Shown piece by piece: positions 18,617 through 28,338 of a stretch of 64,000 bases of DNA. The notes under the pieces were generated by a model, which had not been told where the DNA came from, ran no database searches, and was given only the letters and a program-made list of their open reading frames with translations. A program made the position numbers and the translations under genes. The stretch comes from Vreelandella maris. GTDB lineage: Bacteria; Pseudomonadota; Gammaproteobacteria; Pseudomonadales; Halomonadaceae. The DNA lies in contig NZ_JABWCV010000019.1 of assembly GCF_013371085.1 (NCBI RefSeq), positions 1 to 64,000 on the forward strand, given 5' to 3'. Every line of letters begins with the position of its first letter. Position 1 is the first letter of the stretch.

Positions 18617-19999
18617 ATGTTTAAAGGATTTACCCGTTTACTACACAGCCCGGGGGAGCAATTGAAAACCTTGCTCGATCCCCAAGAGAGCACCACCACC
18701 GTCCTCTCTCCACGTAATATCCCACGCTCCGAGCACCCTGTTTCTCGCCAGCATATTAGTGATGCCGCGTTAAAAGTGCTCTACCGCCTTAGCGGCGCAG
18801 GGTTCGATGCCTATTTGGTGGGCGGCTGCATTCGTGACGCGCTGCTGGGCAAGATGCCCAAGGATTTCGACGTTGCGACAAATGCCACTCCCGAGCAGGT
18901 TCGCGATTTATTTCGCAACTCGCGTCTGATCGGTCGCCGTTTTCGGATTGTCCACGTGCGCTTTGGCCGTGAGGTTATTGAGGTCACCACCTTTCGTGGC
19001 AAACCCCAAGACGAGCATGGCGATCATATTGCCCACCAGTCCGATGAAGGGCTACTGCTGCGCGACAACGTATGGGGCAACATCGAAGAGGATGCGCTGC
19101 GGCGCGACTTCACCGTTAACGCGCTCTACTACAATATCGCTGACTTCAGCATTACCGATTTTGCCAATGGTGCCCGGGATATCGAAACCCGCACCCTGCG
19201 CTTGATTGGCGACCCGGCGACGCGTTACCGCGAAGACCCGGTACGGATGCTACGCGCGGTGCGCTTTGCGGCTAAGCTCGATTTCACGCTAGACCCCGCC
19301 ACCGAAGCGCCAATGTACGATCAGGCGCCGCTGCTGCTGCAAATTCCCCCGGCGCGGCTATTCGATGAAGTGCTCAAGCTGTTTATGTCGGGTCATGGCT
19401 TAGTCACGTTTCGTCTACTCAGCCACTACGGTCTGTTTGGGATGCTGTTCCCCGAAGCCGAAGAAGCCATGGCTGATGCCGCCTGGGCTGAAGAATTGAT
19501 TGAGCAAGCGCTGACCAACACCGATAAGCGCATTGCCGAAGAGCGCCCCGTCACCCCGGCCTTCCTGCTGGCAGCATTCTTGTGGGCACCGGTCAAACAG
19601 CGCCAGGAAGTGCTAGAGCAAGAGGGCATGCCGCCGATACCCGCGCTTCAAGCAGCCGCTCAACAGGTGGTGTCCCGCCAGTTAGAGTTCACGTCGATAC
19701 CTAAGCGCTTTGGCATTCCCATGCGGGAAATCTGGGAGTTACAGCAGCGACTGCCCCAGCGACGCGGTAAAAAAGCCTTTCAAACCCGTGAGCACCCACG
19801 CTTCCGAGCGGGCTACGACCTGCTCCTGTTGCGCGAACAGGCGGGTGAAATTCCGCGCGGTTTAGGAGACTGGTGGACCGCGTTTCAGCGTGGTGATGAA
19901 CACGAACAGCGTCGCTTGCTGCAAAAAGTCGGCGGCGACCCGGCTAGCCAAGGTGATGGTCGGCGCAAACGGCGGCGTAAGCCGCGGGCAACAGAGTAG
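18617..19999 (+). CDS. pcnB: Poly(A) polymerase I
   Basis: The enzyme adds 3' poly(A) tails to RNAs and speeds their decay. The nucleotidyltransferase core shows VGGCIRDALLGKMPKDFDVATNA (in part) with the two catalytic aspartates, then RRFRIVHV and the RRDFTVNAL motif that is common to the class II family; the long linker and basic C-terminus (RRKRRRKPRATE) point to PcnB rather than a CCA-adding enzyme. It is 460 residues long, and the ribosome site is weak. It begins the pcnB-folK-panB-panC-panD run, as in E. coli and Pseudomonas. Confidence 0.95.
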   Translation: MFKGFTRLLHSPGEQLKTLLDPQESTTTVLSPRNIPRSEHPVSRQHISDAALKVLYRLSGAGFDAYLVGGCIRDALLGKMPKDFDVATNATPEQVRDLFRNSRLIGRRFRIVHVRFGREVIEVTTFRGKPQDEHGDHIAHQSDEGLLLRDNVWGNIEEDALRRDFTVNALYYNIADFSITDFANGARDIETRTLRLIGDPATRYREDPVRMLRAVRFAAKLDFTLDPATEAPMYDQAPLLLQIPPARLFDEVLKLFMSGHGLVTFRLLSHYGLFGMLFPEAEEAMADAAWAEELIEQALTNTDKRIAEERPVTPAFLLAAFLWAPVKQRQEVLEQEGMPPIPALQAAAQQVVSRQLEFTSIPKRFGIPMREIWELQQRLPQRRGKKAFQTREHPRFRAGYDLLLLREQAGEIPRGLGDWWTAFQRGDEHEQRRLLQKVGGDPASQGDGRRKRRRKPRATE

Positions 20000-20010
20000 C
20001 GAGACTGCGC

Positions 20011-20505
20011 GTGAGTACCTCTCCTCAACTCGCCTATGTTGGCCTCGGCAGCAATCTTGAGTCGCCCGTAGAGCAGCTTCGCGAGGCGCTTAAAGAGCTG
20101 GCCACGCTGCCACTCAGCCGTTTGTTGGCGGCGTCATCACTGTATGCCAGCCGCCCCGTGGGGCCACAAGACCAGCCGGACTTTATCAATGCCGTGGCAG
20201 CGCTGGAAACATGCCTTTCTCCATTGGCCTTGCTCGACCAGCTGCAGGCGCTGGAACAACAGCATCGCCGCCGTCGCCAGCGCCACTGGGGGCCCCGCAC
20301 GCTTGATCTTGACCTGCTGCTCTACGCCAACAACGCTATCGACGTGCCACGCTTACAAGTCCCCCACCCGCAAATGACCGCCCGAGCCTTTGTACTGCTA
20401 CCGCTCGCAGAGATCGCGCCCTCACTCAACCTCTTCCAACAGCCGCTATCAGCATGGCTTAAACGCGTTGAAGACCAAGGTTTGGAACGACTCCCCGACG
20501 CCTAG
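20011..20505 (+). CDS. folK: HPPK, folate biosynthesis pyrophosphokinase
   Basis: The enzyme transfers pyrophosphate from ATP to 6-hydroxymethyl-7,8-dihydropterin. The 164-residue protein has YVGLGSNLE at the N-terminus and the signature RHWGPRTLDLDLLLY (catalytic Asp pair) in the middle, then VPHPQMTARAFVLLPL. It starts with GTG 11 bp after the pcnB stop; no ATG fits the family N-terminus. Confidence 0.95.
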   Translation: MSTSPQLAYVGLGSNLESPVEQLREALKELATLPLSRLLAASSLYASRPVGPQDQPDFINAVAALETCLSPLALLDQLQALEQQHRRRRQRHWGPRTLDLDLLLYANNAIDVPRLQVPHPQMTARAFVLLPLAEIAPSLNLFQQPLSAWLKRVEDQGLERLPDA

Positions 20506-20658
20506 CGTGCACTCAATGCTACCATCTGACACATATCTCGACACCGACACCCCATTCAGGTAACAATTGCCGGTTACGCCACTTCGCGCATGCAGGGATG
20601 CAGCGTCAATAATGGCCGCTGCCTATGTCGCAGTGGCCTTGTATAAAGAGAGCACTCC

Positions 20659-21450
20659 ATGAAAACCGTCACTCTAAGCACGCTGCAGGCCTACAAGCAG
20701 GCTGGCGAGACGTTCAGTTGCCTGACCGCTTACGATGCTTCCTTTGCCCACGCGGCAAGCCAAGCAGGCATTGATGTACTGCTGGTCGGTGATTCGCTAG
20801 GCATGGTATTACAAGGCCATAACAGCACCTTACCTGTCACTATTGAGGACATCGTTTACCACACTCGCTGTGCAGCGCGCGGTAAAGGCCACAGCCTGTT
20901 GATGGTTGATTTGCCGTTTATGAGCAACGCCACTACTGAGCGTCTGCTGGAAGATGCAGCCGCCGTCATGCGTGCGGGTGCGGAATTGGTCAAACTGGAA
21001 GGCGAAGCCTGGATGGCCGATGGAATTCGTGAACTGACTCGCCGCGGCGTACCGGTCTGCGCCCACCTTGGCTTAACCCCACAAACCGTGCACCAGCTAG
21101 GCGGTTACAAAGTGCAGGGCCGCGATGCCGCTCACGCTGAGCGGATCATTAATGATGCCAAAGTCCTCGTTGAGGCAGGCGCCTCGGTGATTCTGCTTGA
21201 GTGCGTTCCCGCGAGTCTGGGCAAAGCGGTAACCGAAGCGCTGGATGTTCCAGTCATCGGTATTGGTGCAGGGCCCGATGCCGACGGTCAGATCCTGGTG
21301 ATGCACGATGTACTCGGTGTTACCCATGGCCGCACACCGCGCTTCGTGAAAAACTTTATGGTTGACGCTGACAGTATTCAAACAGCCTTCCAGCATTACC
21401 ACGAAGCGGTCAAATCGCGCACGTTCCCGGCCCCAGAGCACTGTTTTTAA
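20659..21450 (+). CDS. panB: Ketopantoate hydroxymethyltransferase
   Basis: This enzyme makes ketopantoate from alpha-ketoisovalerate and methylene-THF, the first committed step to pantothenate and CoA. The 263-residue TIM barrel carries LVGDSLGMVLQGH, KLEGE, VCAHLGLTPQ and the metal and substrate contacts near the C-terminus (GIGAGPDADGQILVMHD). It is followed by panC and panD, so the pathway genes are together except for ketopantoate reductase. Confidence 0.97.
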   Translation: MKTVTLSTLQAYKQAGETFSCLTAYDASFAHAASQAGIDVLLVGDSLGMVLQGHNSTLPVTIEDIVYHTRCAARGKGHSLLMVDLPFMSNATTERLLEDAAAVMRAGAELVKLEGEAWMADGIRELTRRGVPVCAHLGLTPQTVHQLGGYKVQGRDAAHAERIINDAKVLVEAGASVILLECVPASLGKAVTEALDVPVIGIGAGPDADGQILVMHDVLGVTHGRTPRFVKNFMVDADSIQTAFQHYHEAVKSRTFPAPEHCF

Positions 21451-21506
21451 ATACCGTTTTTGAAGACCGTTTTTAAAAATCGCTTTTAGAAGAAGACACC
21501 TCGATT

Positions 21507-22379
21507 ATGCGCACTTTGCGAGACATTGATCAGCTACGCAGTACGCTGCAGGAATACCGTCTGCACGGCCAGCGTATTGCCCTGGTGCCCACGATGGGCA
21601 ACCTGCATGCGGGGCATTTAGCGCTGGTGGCCTGCGCGCGCCAGCACGCCGATATCGTGGTCTCAAGCCTGTTTGTCAACCCGATGCAGTTCGGCCCAGG
21701 GGAAGATTTAGACGGCTATCCGCGTACCTTTAACGCCGACCAGGCGCAGTTGGTTGAGGCTGGCTGTGACGTGCTGTTTGCACCTGCGGTGAGCTCACTT
21801 TATCCAAACGGCTTGGATGCTCAAACCCGTGTTCATGTACCCGTCGTCGGCGAGGGGTTGTGCGGTGGCTCGCGTCCTGGCCACTTCGACGGGGTTTCTA
21901 CCGTCGTCAGCATGCTGTTCAACCTCGTCCAGCCAGACATTGCCTGCTTCGGCGAAAAGGATTACCAACAGCTTGCTGTCATTCGCAAGCTGGTGCGGGA
22001 TCTGCACATGCCCATCGAGATTATCGGTGTGCCGATCGTGCGTGCCGAGGATGGTCTCGCACTGTCCTCACGCAATGGCTATTTAAGTAGAGAGGAGCGT
22101 GCGAAAGCGCCCGCGCTATATCACACGCTGTGCACGCTACGCGATAGCCTTGAACACGGCGCGGCTATCGAAACAGCCCTTAAACAAGGCAAAACCACGC
22201 TCTATGAAGCGGGCTTTACGCCGGACTATCTGGAACTACGTGAGACCACGCTCGCGCCAGTAAGTCCCACCACTCGCCAAGCGATACTGCTGGCCGCCGC
22301 CAAGCTAGGCCCAGCGCGATTGATCGACAACGTGACGGTACAACTCCCAGGCAGCACTACCAGCTCTGCCAGCCAATAA
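21507..22379 (+). CDS. panC: Pantothenate synthetase
   Basis: This ATP-dependent ligase joins pantoate and beta-alanine. The 290-residue protein has the nucleotidyltransferase HIGH-like motif in [15 protein letters not shown], then [21 protein letters not shown] and [10 protein letters not shown]. It lies 56 bp after panB in the same direction, and panD follows 28 bp later. Confidence 0.97.
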   Translation: MRTLRDIDQLRSTLQEYRLHGQRIALVPTMGNLHAGHLALVACARQHADIVVSSLFVNPMQFGPGEDLDGYPRTFNADQAQLVEAGCDVLFAPAVSSLYPNGLDAQTRVHVPVVGEGLCGGSRPGHFDGVSTVVSMLFNLVQPDIACFGEKDYQQLAVIRKLVRDLHMPIEIIGVPIVRAEDGLALSSRNGYLSREERAKAPALYHTLCTLRDSLEHGAAIETALKQGKTTLYEAGFTPDYLELRETTLAPVSPTTRQAILLAAAKLGPARLIDNVTVQLPGSTTSSASQ

Positions 22380-22407
22380 ACTAACAACCGGTCATAGAGG
22401 AACTCCC

Positions 22408-22788
22408 ATGCATACCATTATGCTCAAAGCCAAACTGCACATGGCACGCGTTACTCATGCAGTGCTCAATTATGAAGGCTCCTGTGCCATCGATGGCGAT
22501 CTGCTGGATATGGCGGGCATTCGCGAAAACGAGCAGATTCAGATTTATAACGTCGAAAATGGCGAGCGTTTTACCACATATGCTATCCGCGGTGAGGAAG
22601 GCTCTCGGCTGATCTCGATCAATGGCGCCGCTGCTCACCTCGCCGCCCCTGGTCATCGCATTATTATCTGCAGCTACGCCCACTACTCAGAAACCGAACT
22701 GGAAAAACACCAGCCCGCGCTGGTGTATCTCCAGGAAGGTAACCACGTCAGCCACACCAGTAATATTATTCCGGTGCAGTTAGCGTAG
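22408..22788 (+). CDS. panD: Aspartate 1-decarboxylase
   Basis: The enzyme makes beta-alanine from aspartate with a pyruvoyl group formed by self-cleavage. The cleavage site Gly24-Ser25 is present in NYEGSCAID, and the catalytic Tyr lies in [10 protein letters not shown]. It is 126 residues long, as in E. coli. It is last of the pan genes, and a terminator follows at 22813. Confidence 0.97.
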   Translation: MHTIMLKAKLHMARVTHAVLNYEGSCAIDGDLLDMAGIRENEQIQIYNVENGERFTTYAIRGEEGSRLISINGAAAHLAAPGHRIIICSYAHYSETELEKHQPALVYLQEGNHVSHTSNIIPVQLA

Positions 22789-22812
22789 AGGAAGAACACT
22801 TCACACTTTTCT

Positions 22813-22839
22813 AAAACGGGCCATTCTGTGGCCCGTTTT
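22813..22839 (+). terminator. Terminator after panD
   Basis: AAAACGGGCCA, loop TTCTG, TGGCCCGTTTT. It is near symmetric and could work both ways, but the only gene arriving is panD. Confidence 0.88.
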
Positions 22840-22895
22840 AATTTGCTTATAAAAGCGTATTGCCGCAATGCACACCCTTCCCCTATGCTGAAGAG

Positions 22896-22940
22896 ACGGC
22901 TGACAGAGCACGTCTAAAAGAGTACGGCTGACAGAGTACG
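22896..22940. repeat. Direct repeat of 17 bp upstream of the thiolase
   Basis: ACGGCTGACAGAGCACG at 22896 and ACGGCTGACAGAGTACG at 22924 differ by one base and are spaced 28 bp start to start, about 55 bp upstream of the thiolase ATG. They could be paired regulator sites or a small duplication. Confidence 0.6.
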
Positions 22941-22994
22941 CCAACCGGGCATCTGGAATCAGACTGCCTGCATTTAACTCCAGGAGTCAATCTT

Positions 22995-24173
22995 ATGAAA
23001 GAAGTAGTCATTGTTGCGGCGCGCCGCACCGCTGTTGGTGCCTTTGGTGGTTCACTGGCTGGCATCCCGGCAAGTGACCTTGGCGCTTTAGTCATTAAAG
23101 ATATCCTCTCATCAACCGGCGTAGCCCCCGACCAAGTTGATGAAGTACTGCTAGGCCAGGTGTTGACCGCAGGCGTCGGACAAAATCCAGCTCGCCAAGC
23201 ATCGATCAAAGGCGGCCTACCGGCCTCGGTCCCCGCCATGACCATCAACAAAGTATGTGGCTCGGGTCTGAAAGCGATTCACCTCGCCACGCAGGCAATT
23301 CGCTGCGGCGATGCCGACCTGATTCTGGCTGGCGGCCAGGAAAATATGTCAGCGTCTCCCCACGTCCTACCCAATTCCCGCAATGGCCAGCGTATGGGCG
23401 ATTGGAAAGCCATCGATACCATGGTGCATGACGGCCTGTGGGACGCGTTCAACGACTACCACATGGGCATTACCGCTGAGAACTTAGCCGAGAAGTACGG
23501 TATTACCCGCGAAGAGATGGATAAATTTGCTGCTCAATCTCAGCAGAACGCTGCGAACGCTATTAAAGAGGGCAAATTCAAAAGCCAAATCGTGCCGGTA
23601 GAGATTCCTCAGCGTAAAGGCGACCCAATCGTCTTTGATACCGACGAAAACCCGCGCGAAGTCACCGTCGAAAAACTGGCGAGCATGAAGCCAGCATTTA
23701 AAAAAGATGGCACCGTTACTGCAGGTAACGCCTCCTCTTTAAATGATGGTGCGGCCGTGGTGATGATTTGTTCCGCTGAGAAAGCCAAAGAGCTTGGCCT
23801 GGAGCCGCTAGCGCGTATTGCCGCTTACGCCAACGCCGCTGTTGACCCGGCTATTATGGGGATCGGTCCTGCACCCGCTACCCGCCGCTGCCTAGAAAAA
23901 GCGGGCTGGAGCTTGGATGATCTCGATTTAGCAGAAGCCAACGAGGCGTTCGCCGCTCAAGCATTATCCGTCAATAAAGAGCTTGGCTGGGATGTCAGCA
24001 AGGTGAACGTTAATGGCGGCGCCATCGCCCTGGGTCACCCAATCGGTGCTTCAGGCTGTCGCGTGCTGGTATCACTGCTGCACGAAATGATCGCCCGTGA
24101 TGCTAAGAAAGGTCTCGCGACGCTGTGTATCGGCGGTGGTCAGGGTGTAGCGCTGGCCATTGAGCGCCCTTAA
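22995..24173 (+). CDS. Acetyl-CoA acetyltransferase (thiolase II)
   Basis: This biosynthetic thiolase of 392 residues condenses two acetyl-CoA to acetoacetyl-CoA. The nucleophile Cys88 is in [12 protein letters not shown], the His in [12 protein letters not shown], and the second catalytic Cys in [13 protein letters not shown]. It resembles PhaA/AtoB enzymes; in Halomonas such genes can feed polyhydroxybutyrate synthesis, but no phaB or phaC is nearby, so the pathway is open. It stands alone between two terminators, with a good AGGAG site. Confidence 0.93.
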   Translation: MKEVVIVAARRTAVGAFGGSLAGIPASDLGALVIKDILSSTGVAPDQVDEVLLGQVLTAGVGQNPARQASIKGGLPASVPAMTINKVCGSGLKAIHLATQAIRCGDADLILAGGQENMSASPHVLPNSRNGQRMGDWKAIDTMVHDGLWDAFNDYHMGITAENLAEKYGITREEMDKFAAQSQQNAANAIKEGKFKSQIVPVEIPQRKGDPIVFDTDENPREVTVEKLASMKPAFKKDGTVTAGNASSLNDGAAVVMICSAEKAKELGLEPLARIAAYANAAVDPAIMGIGPAPATRRCLEKAGWSLDDLDLAEANEAFAAQALSVNKELGWDVSKVNVNGGAIALGHPIGASGCRVLVSLLHEMIARDAKKGLATLCIGGGQGVALAIERP

Positions 24174-24207
24174 ATGACTCGCTGGTAATCGCTAATCCCT
24201 AATGTCA

Positions 24208-24237
24208 TGCCCCCACCGCTGCTGGGGGCATTTTTTT
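24208..24237 (+). terminator. Terminator after the thiolase
   Basis: TGCCCCCA, a 7-nt loop, TGGGGGCA, then seven T. Confidence 0.92.
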
Positions 24238-24250
24238 GGCGCTTATAGGG

Positions 24251-25420
24251 TCAGCGCGATTTCACACCGACCACCCTGGCTGGCGTACGAATCACCAATA
24301 GTGCCCCCAGCAGGAATAGCCCCGAAGCCGCCCACATGGCAATGGGTAAGCTAGTACCATCGACAATACGCCCACCCAGCATGGCCCCAAGGCCAATGGA
24401 CATATTGAAAGTGAAAGCCATCAAAGCCGTGGCAGCTTCGGTATTGGGCGCGGTGCGTAAAATCCAGGTCTGGATGCTGACCGATACGCTGCCAAATACC
24501 GCCCCCCACGCCATCAACAACATAACACCACTGCTCGGCTGCACACCCAGCATGGGGAACGCAGCCACAACAAGCAGCAACAGGCTGGGAATCGCCAGCA
24601 CGGCGCGATAAGGGTGACGATCGGCAAACATGCCTGCCGCAATATTGCCCACAATGCCTGCCGCCCCATAAAGCAATAGCAAGCTCCCCACATGCCGTTG
24701 GGAAATACCGCTGATCTCTTGCAGAATGGGGCTAATAAAGGTGTAGGCAGCAAAGTGACCAACCACCACAAAGCCCGTGGTTAATACCGCCACTCGCACA
24801 CCGCGATTGCTGAATTGCTGCGCCAGTACCCGCAGGCGCACCGGCTCCCTTGGTGGTAATGGCGGCAGCCAGCACCACAGCGCAATCGCCGTTAGTAGGC
24901 TAAAAACGCCCAGCGCGCCAAAGGCGACGCGCCAGTTGCTGAGATCTCCCAGTAGCGTGCCTAGTGGCACCCCCAGCACGGAGGCTGCCGCCACGCCCCC
25001 AAAAATCATCGTCATCGCTTTGGGTACCTGAGCTTGCGGCACAAGCCGTGGGGCAATGCTGCCTGCCACCGCCCAAAAACCCCCAATGCTAAGGCCGACC
25101 AATACGCGGGCGGCCAGCAGCAGGGAAAAGCTGCTCGCCAGGGCCGACAGCACACTCCCGGCGACCATGACCAGCATCAATACCGTTAACATAATGCGCC
25201 TGTCCAAGCGCCCTACAGCGACCGGTAGCAGCGGGGCTGAAAATGCAGCCACCACGCCCGGCACGGTGACCATCAAACCCGCCATACCTGGCATAACACC
25301 CATTGAAGCGGCCACTTGAGAGAGCAGCCCAATCGGCAACTGTTCAGCGGTCACCAATAAAAAAATGCCGATCATTACGGCCACCACCGCCCACCAGCGT
25401 GGCGCTTGTTCCTGCTCCAT
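24251..25420 (-). CDS. MFS transporter, DHA1 (AraJ-like) family
   Basis: This inner-membrane protein of 389 residues has about 12 hydrophobic helices. The cytoplasmic loop after helix 2 has VGRLDRR (motif A type), and helix 4 begins ARVLVGLSIGGFWAV (motif B), both of the drug:H+ antiporter-1 group. The nearest types are arabinose-efflux-like and purine ribonucleoside exporters; substrate is unknown. AGGGAGC precedes the ATG. It is convergent with the thiolase and seems to be an insertion in the otherwise conserved panD-pnp neighbourhood. Confidence 0.9.
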   Translation of the reverse strand: MEQEQAPRWWAVVAVMIGIFLLVTAEQLPIGLLSQVAASMGVMPGMAGLMVTVPGVVAAFSAPLLPVAVGRLDRRIMLTVLMLVMVAGSVLSALASSFSLLLAARVLVGLSIGGFWAVAGSIAPRLVPQAQVPKAMTMIFGGVAAASVLGVPLGTLLGDLSNWRVAFGALGVFSLLTAIALWCWLPPLPPREPVRLRVLAQQFSNRGVRVAVLTTGFVVVGHFAAYTFISPILQEISGISQRHVGSLLLLYGAAGIVGNIAAGMFADRHPYRAVLAIPSLLLLVVAAFPMLGVQPSSGVMLLMAWGAVFGSVSVSIQTWILRTAPNTEAATALMAFTFNMSIGLGAMLGGRIVDGTSLPIAMWAASGLFLLGALLVIRTPARVVGVKSR

Positions 25421-25532
25421 TTACTGCTCCCTAACGCTCTCTAAGTAACCGCTTAAAAACCTCTACCGAACAAAACCTTATCGAGCAAAATAAATCCTAA
25501 TAAAACAATCACTAATAAAACTAATCCTAACC

Positions 25533-25574
25533 AAAAAATATCGCCCCCGCAGCCAGAGGCTACGAGGGCGATAT
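25533..25574 (-). terminator. Terminator of pnp
   Basis: On the minus strand, ATATCGCCC pairs with GGGCGATAT across an 19-nt loop and is followed by TTTTT. It lies about 33 bp past the pnp stop. The rest of 25421-25532 is A-rich with short TAATCCTAA-like repeats and no visible gene. Confidence 0.85.
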
Positions 25575-25607
25575 CAAAAACCTAATTAGCGATTTAAATT
25601 GAACTGA

Positions 25608-27758
25608 TTAAATCGTGGCTTCGGCTTCTGTTGCTTCTGCGGCAAAAGCAGCTTTCTCTTCTTCAGTGATCTCTTTCATCGAGAGCTTCACGCGGTTGCG
25701 GTTGTCGATATCGAGCACCTTAACGATCACGTCGTCGCCTTCGTTCAAGAAGTCGCGCACGTTATTAACGCGCTCAGCAACGATCTGCGAGATGTGCACC
25801 AGGCCATCGGTTCCCGGCATGATGTTAACAAACGCCCCGAAGTCGGCAATACGGACTACCTTACCGTTGTACAGCTTGCCGATCTCCGCTTCGGCGGTAA
25901 TTGCCAGTACGGTGTCGATGGCGCGTTTCGCAGCGGCTTTATCTTCCGCGTAGATACGGACGGTGCCATCGTCGTCGAGATCGATGGATGCACCAGTGTC
26001 TTCGCAAATTTTGCGAATCGTCGCGCCGCCTTTACCGATAACATCACGGATTTTGTCAGGATCGATTTTGATGGTGGCCATCGACGGCGCGTTATCGGAG
26101 ACATCGCTACGGCTCTGGCTGATCACGACATTCATTTGCTCGAGAATACTAAGACGCGCGGTCAGTGCTTGTTGCAGCGCGAGCTCCATAATCTCTTCGT
26201 TGATGCCTTCGATCTTGATGTCCATCTGCAGGGCGGTGATGCCCTCTTCCGAACCGGCCACTTTAAAGTCCATATCACCCAGGTGGTCTTCATCACCTAG
26301 GATATCGGTCAGCACCGCGTAGCCGTCTTCGTCTTTGACGAGGCCCATGGCGATACCCGCCACCGGCGCTTTTAGCGGTACACCCGCATCCATCAGGGCC
26401 AGCGACGAACCACATACCGATGCCATGGAGCTAGAGCCGTTGGATTCAGTAATCTCCGACACCACACGAATGGTGTAGGGGAATACGTCTTCAGACGGCA
26501 GCATGGCTTGGATACCGCGACGCGCCAAGCGGCCGTGACCGATTTCACGACGCTTCGGGCCACCCATGAAGCCAGCTTCGCCTACTGAGTAAGGGGGGAA
26601 GTTGTAGTGCAGCATAAAGCGATCTTTGCGCTCACCTTCCAGCGACTCGATTAGCTGAGAGTCACGCAGCGTGCCCAGCGTCGCCACGGCAATCGCCTGG
26701 GTCTCACCACGCGTAAATATGGCAGAACCGTGCGCTTTTGGCAGCACACCAACTTCGATGGCCAAGGGGCGCACGGTTTGGTTATCACGACCGTCAATAC
26801 GCGGCTCGCCTTTTACAACGCGTGAACGGACAACGCGTTTTTCCAAACCAGCAAAGGCACTTTTCACGTCATCTTTACTGAACTTGTCATTTACCGGTTC
26901 GCCTTCATCGGCTGCCAGCTGCTCAATGGCTTGAGCTTTCAGCTCAGCTAACGCATCTTGGCGCTGCATCTTGTCGGTGATGCGGTAGGCGTCGCCCACT
27001 TTAGCTTCAAAGGCATCGGCCATGGCGGCTTTGAGCGCCACATTTTCTTCAGCGGCCTGCCATTCCCAGCGCGGCTTGCCCGCTTCGGCGACCAGCTCGT
27101 TGATCGCACTGATAGCGACCTGCATCTCCTGGTGACCGAACAGTACGGCACCCAGCATCTCGTCCTCAAGCAGCTCTTTGGCTTCGGACTCAACCATCAG
27201 CACGGCTTTTTCAGTACCGGCGACGACCATGTCGAGCTCAGAGGTGGCCAGTTCTTCAACCGTCGGGTTGAGGAAGTAACCCTGTTCTTCGTTAAAGCCA
27301 ACGCGGGCTGCGCCAATCGGGCCACTAAACGGTACGCCAGAGATACTCAGCGCGGCGGAGGTGCCAAGCAAAGCGGCAATATCCGGATCGTGGTTACGAT
27401 CGGTAGAGAGAACGGTACAGACAACCTGCACTTCGTTCATAAAGCCTTTGGGGAACAGCGGGCGGATAGGGCGGTCAATCAGGCGCGAAGTGAGCGTCTC
27501 TTTTTCAGTGGGGCGCCCTTCACGCTTGAAGAAGCCGCCAGGAATTTTGCCCACTGCGTAGGTTTTCTCTTGGTAGTGTACCGAGAGGGGGAAAAAGGGC
27601 TGGCTCGGGTTAGCTTCTTTTCGAGCAACCACGGTACACAGTACGACGGTGTCATCCATTGTTACCATGACAGCGCCGGTAGCTTGGCGAGCAATACGCC
27701 CGGTTTCGAGCGTGACGGTGCTACGACCGTACTGGAACGTTTTCTTTACCGGATTCAC
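25608..27758 (-). CDS. pnp: Polynucleotide phosphorylase
   Basis: This 3'-5' phosphorolytic exoribonuclease is part of the RNA degradosome. It has two RNase PH domains (residues about 1-140 and 310-540) joined by a helical domain, then KH ([15 protein letters not shown]) and S1 ([18 protein letters not shown]). I place the start at GTG 27758 (716 residues), because AAGGAAG is 5 bp before it and the protein then begins (V/M)[10 protein letters not shown] like its relatives. An ATG at 27782 would add 8 unsupported residues. It ends the rimP-to-pnp series. Confidence 0.95.
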   Translation of the reverse strand: MNPVKKTFQYGRSTVTLETGRIARQATGAVMVTMDDTVVLCTVVARKEANPSQPFFPLSVHYQEKTYAVGKIPGGFFKREGRPTEKETLTSRLIDRPIRPLFPKGFMNEVQVVCTVLSTDRNHDPDIAALLGTSAALSISGVPFSGPIGAARVGFNEEQGYFLNPTVEELATSELDMVVAGTEKAVLMVESEAKELLEDEMLGAVLFGHQEMQVAISAINELVAEAGKPRWEWQAAEENVALKAAMADAFEAKVGDAYRITDKMQRQDALAELKAQAIEQLAADEGEPVNDKFSKDDVKSAFAGLEKRVVRSRVVKGEPRIDGRDNQTVRPLAIEVGVLPKAHGSAIFTRGETQAIAVATLGTLRDSQLIESLEGERKDRFMLHYNFPPYSVGEAGFMGGPKRREIGHGRLARRGIQAMLPSEDVFPYTIRVVSEITESNGSSSMASVCGSSLALMDAGVPLKAPVAGIAMGLVKDEDGYAVLTDILGDEDHLGDMDFKVAGSEEGITALQMDIKIEGINEEIMELALQQALTARLSILEQMNVVISQSRSDVSDNAPSMATIKIDPDKIRDVIGKGGATIRKICEDTGASIDLDDDGTVRIYAEDKAAAKRAIDTVLAITAEAEIGKLYNGKVVRIADFGAFVNIMPGTDGLVHISQIVAERVNNVRDFLNEGDDVIVKVLDIDNRNRVKLSMKEITEEEKAAFAAEATEAEATI

Positions 27759-27884
27759 AGCGACTTCCTTCAGCATTATCAATATCTACTTGTCTATTCG
27801 TTTAGGTCGTTTTGACTCGTTACCATTCTAGGCGCTGGAGCGCGTTAGGGCTACCTGTTCCCTCTCGTCGTCAACTCGAAACAT

Positions 27885-27917
27885 AAAAAAACGGGCAGCT
27901 CCTTGGGAGCTGCCCGT
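27885..27917 (-). terminator. Hairpin terminator between rpsO and pnp
   Basis: On the minus strand, ACGGGCAGCTCC pairs fully with GGAGCTGCCCGT (12 bp, 3-nt loop) and is followed by TTTTTTT. It would end much of the rpsO transcript before pnp. In E. coli the rpsO-pnp gap also holds a terminator and an RNase III hairpin. Confidence 0.92.
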
Positions 27918-27939
27918 TTCTAATCGTTGCCGTTAACGC

Positions 27940-28209
27940 TTAACGACGCAGACCTAAACGCTGAATCAGAGACTGATAGCGTTCGAAATCTTTACGCTTT
28001 AGGTAGTCCAGCAGCTTACGACGCTGGTTAACCATGCGGATCAGACCACGACGAGAGTGGTGATCCTGCTTGTTGGTCTTGAAGTGGTCCTGCAGGCCAT
28101 TGATGTTGGCGCTCAGCAGTGCAACCTGCACTTCAGGGGAACCGGTATCGTTATCGCCGCGGCCGTATTCAGTGACGATCTCGGCCTTCTTCTCAGCGGT
28201 TAAAGCCAT
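27940..28209 (-). CDS. rpsO: 30S ribosomal protein S15
   Basis: The 89-residue protein is an early binder of 16S rRNA and part of the platform. The family signature [21 protein letters not shown] is present in the middle, with LGLRR at the end. It lies between truB and pnp. The upstream gap (28210-28338) has a fair -35/-10 pair on the minus strand (TTGCAA, 18 bp, GAAAAT) and an inverted repeat TGAGAC/GTCTCA, so it probably has its own promoter. Confidence 0.98.
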   Translation of the reverse strand: MALTAEKKAEIVTEYGRGDNDTGSPEVQVALLSANINGLQDHFKTNKQDHHSRRGLIRMVNQRRKLLDYLKRKDFERYQSLIQRLGLRR

Positions 28210-28338
28210 CTGTATCTCCAGTAAGCAATATGCCTAAAAATGAATGGGTGAGACCACGCATATTTGCAGTCTCAAGCTACTATGTGCGTCTTGCATCTTA
28301 CTATTTTCACGTAGTCTGCGGCGTCCTTGCAACAGGCC

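Noticed and set aside
20557-20580. GGTAAC...GGTTAC element upstream of panB as a CbrB site
   Set aside because: The half-sites point the wrong way relative to TGTTAC/GTAACA and no sigma-54 promoter follows.
26958-27815. 285-codon frame opposite pnp
   Set aside because: It is an antisense shadow of a highly conserved gene, caused by GC-rich codon bias.
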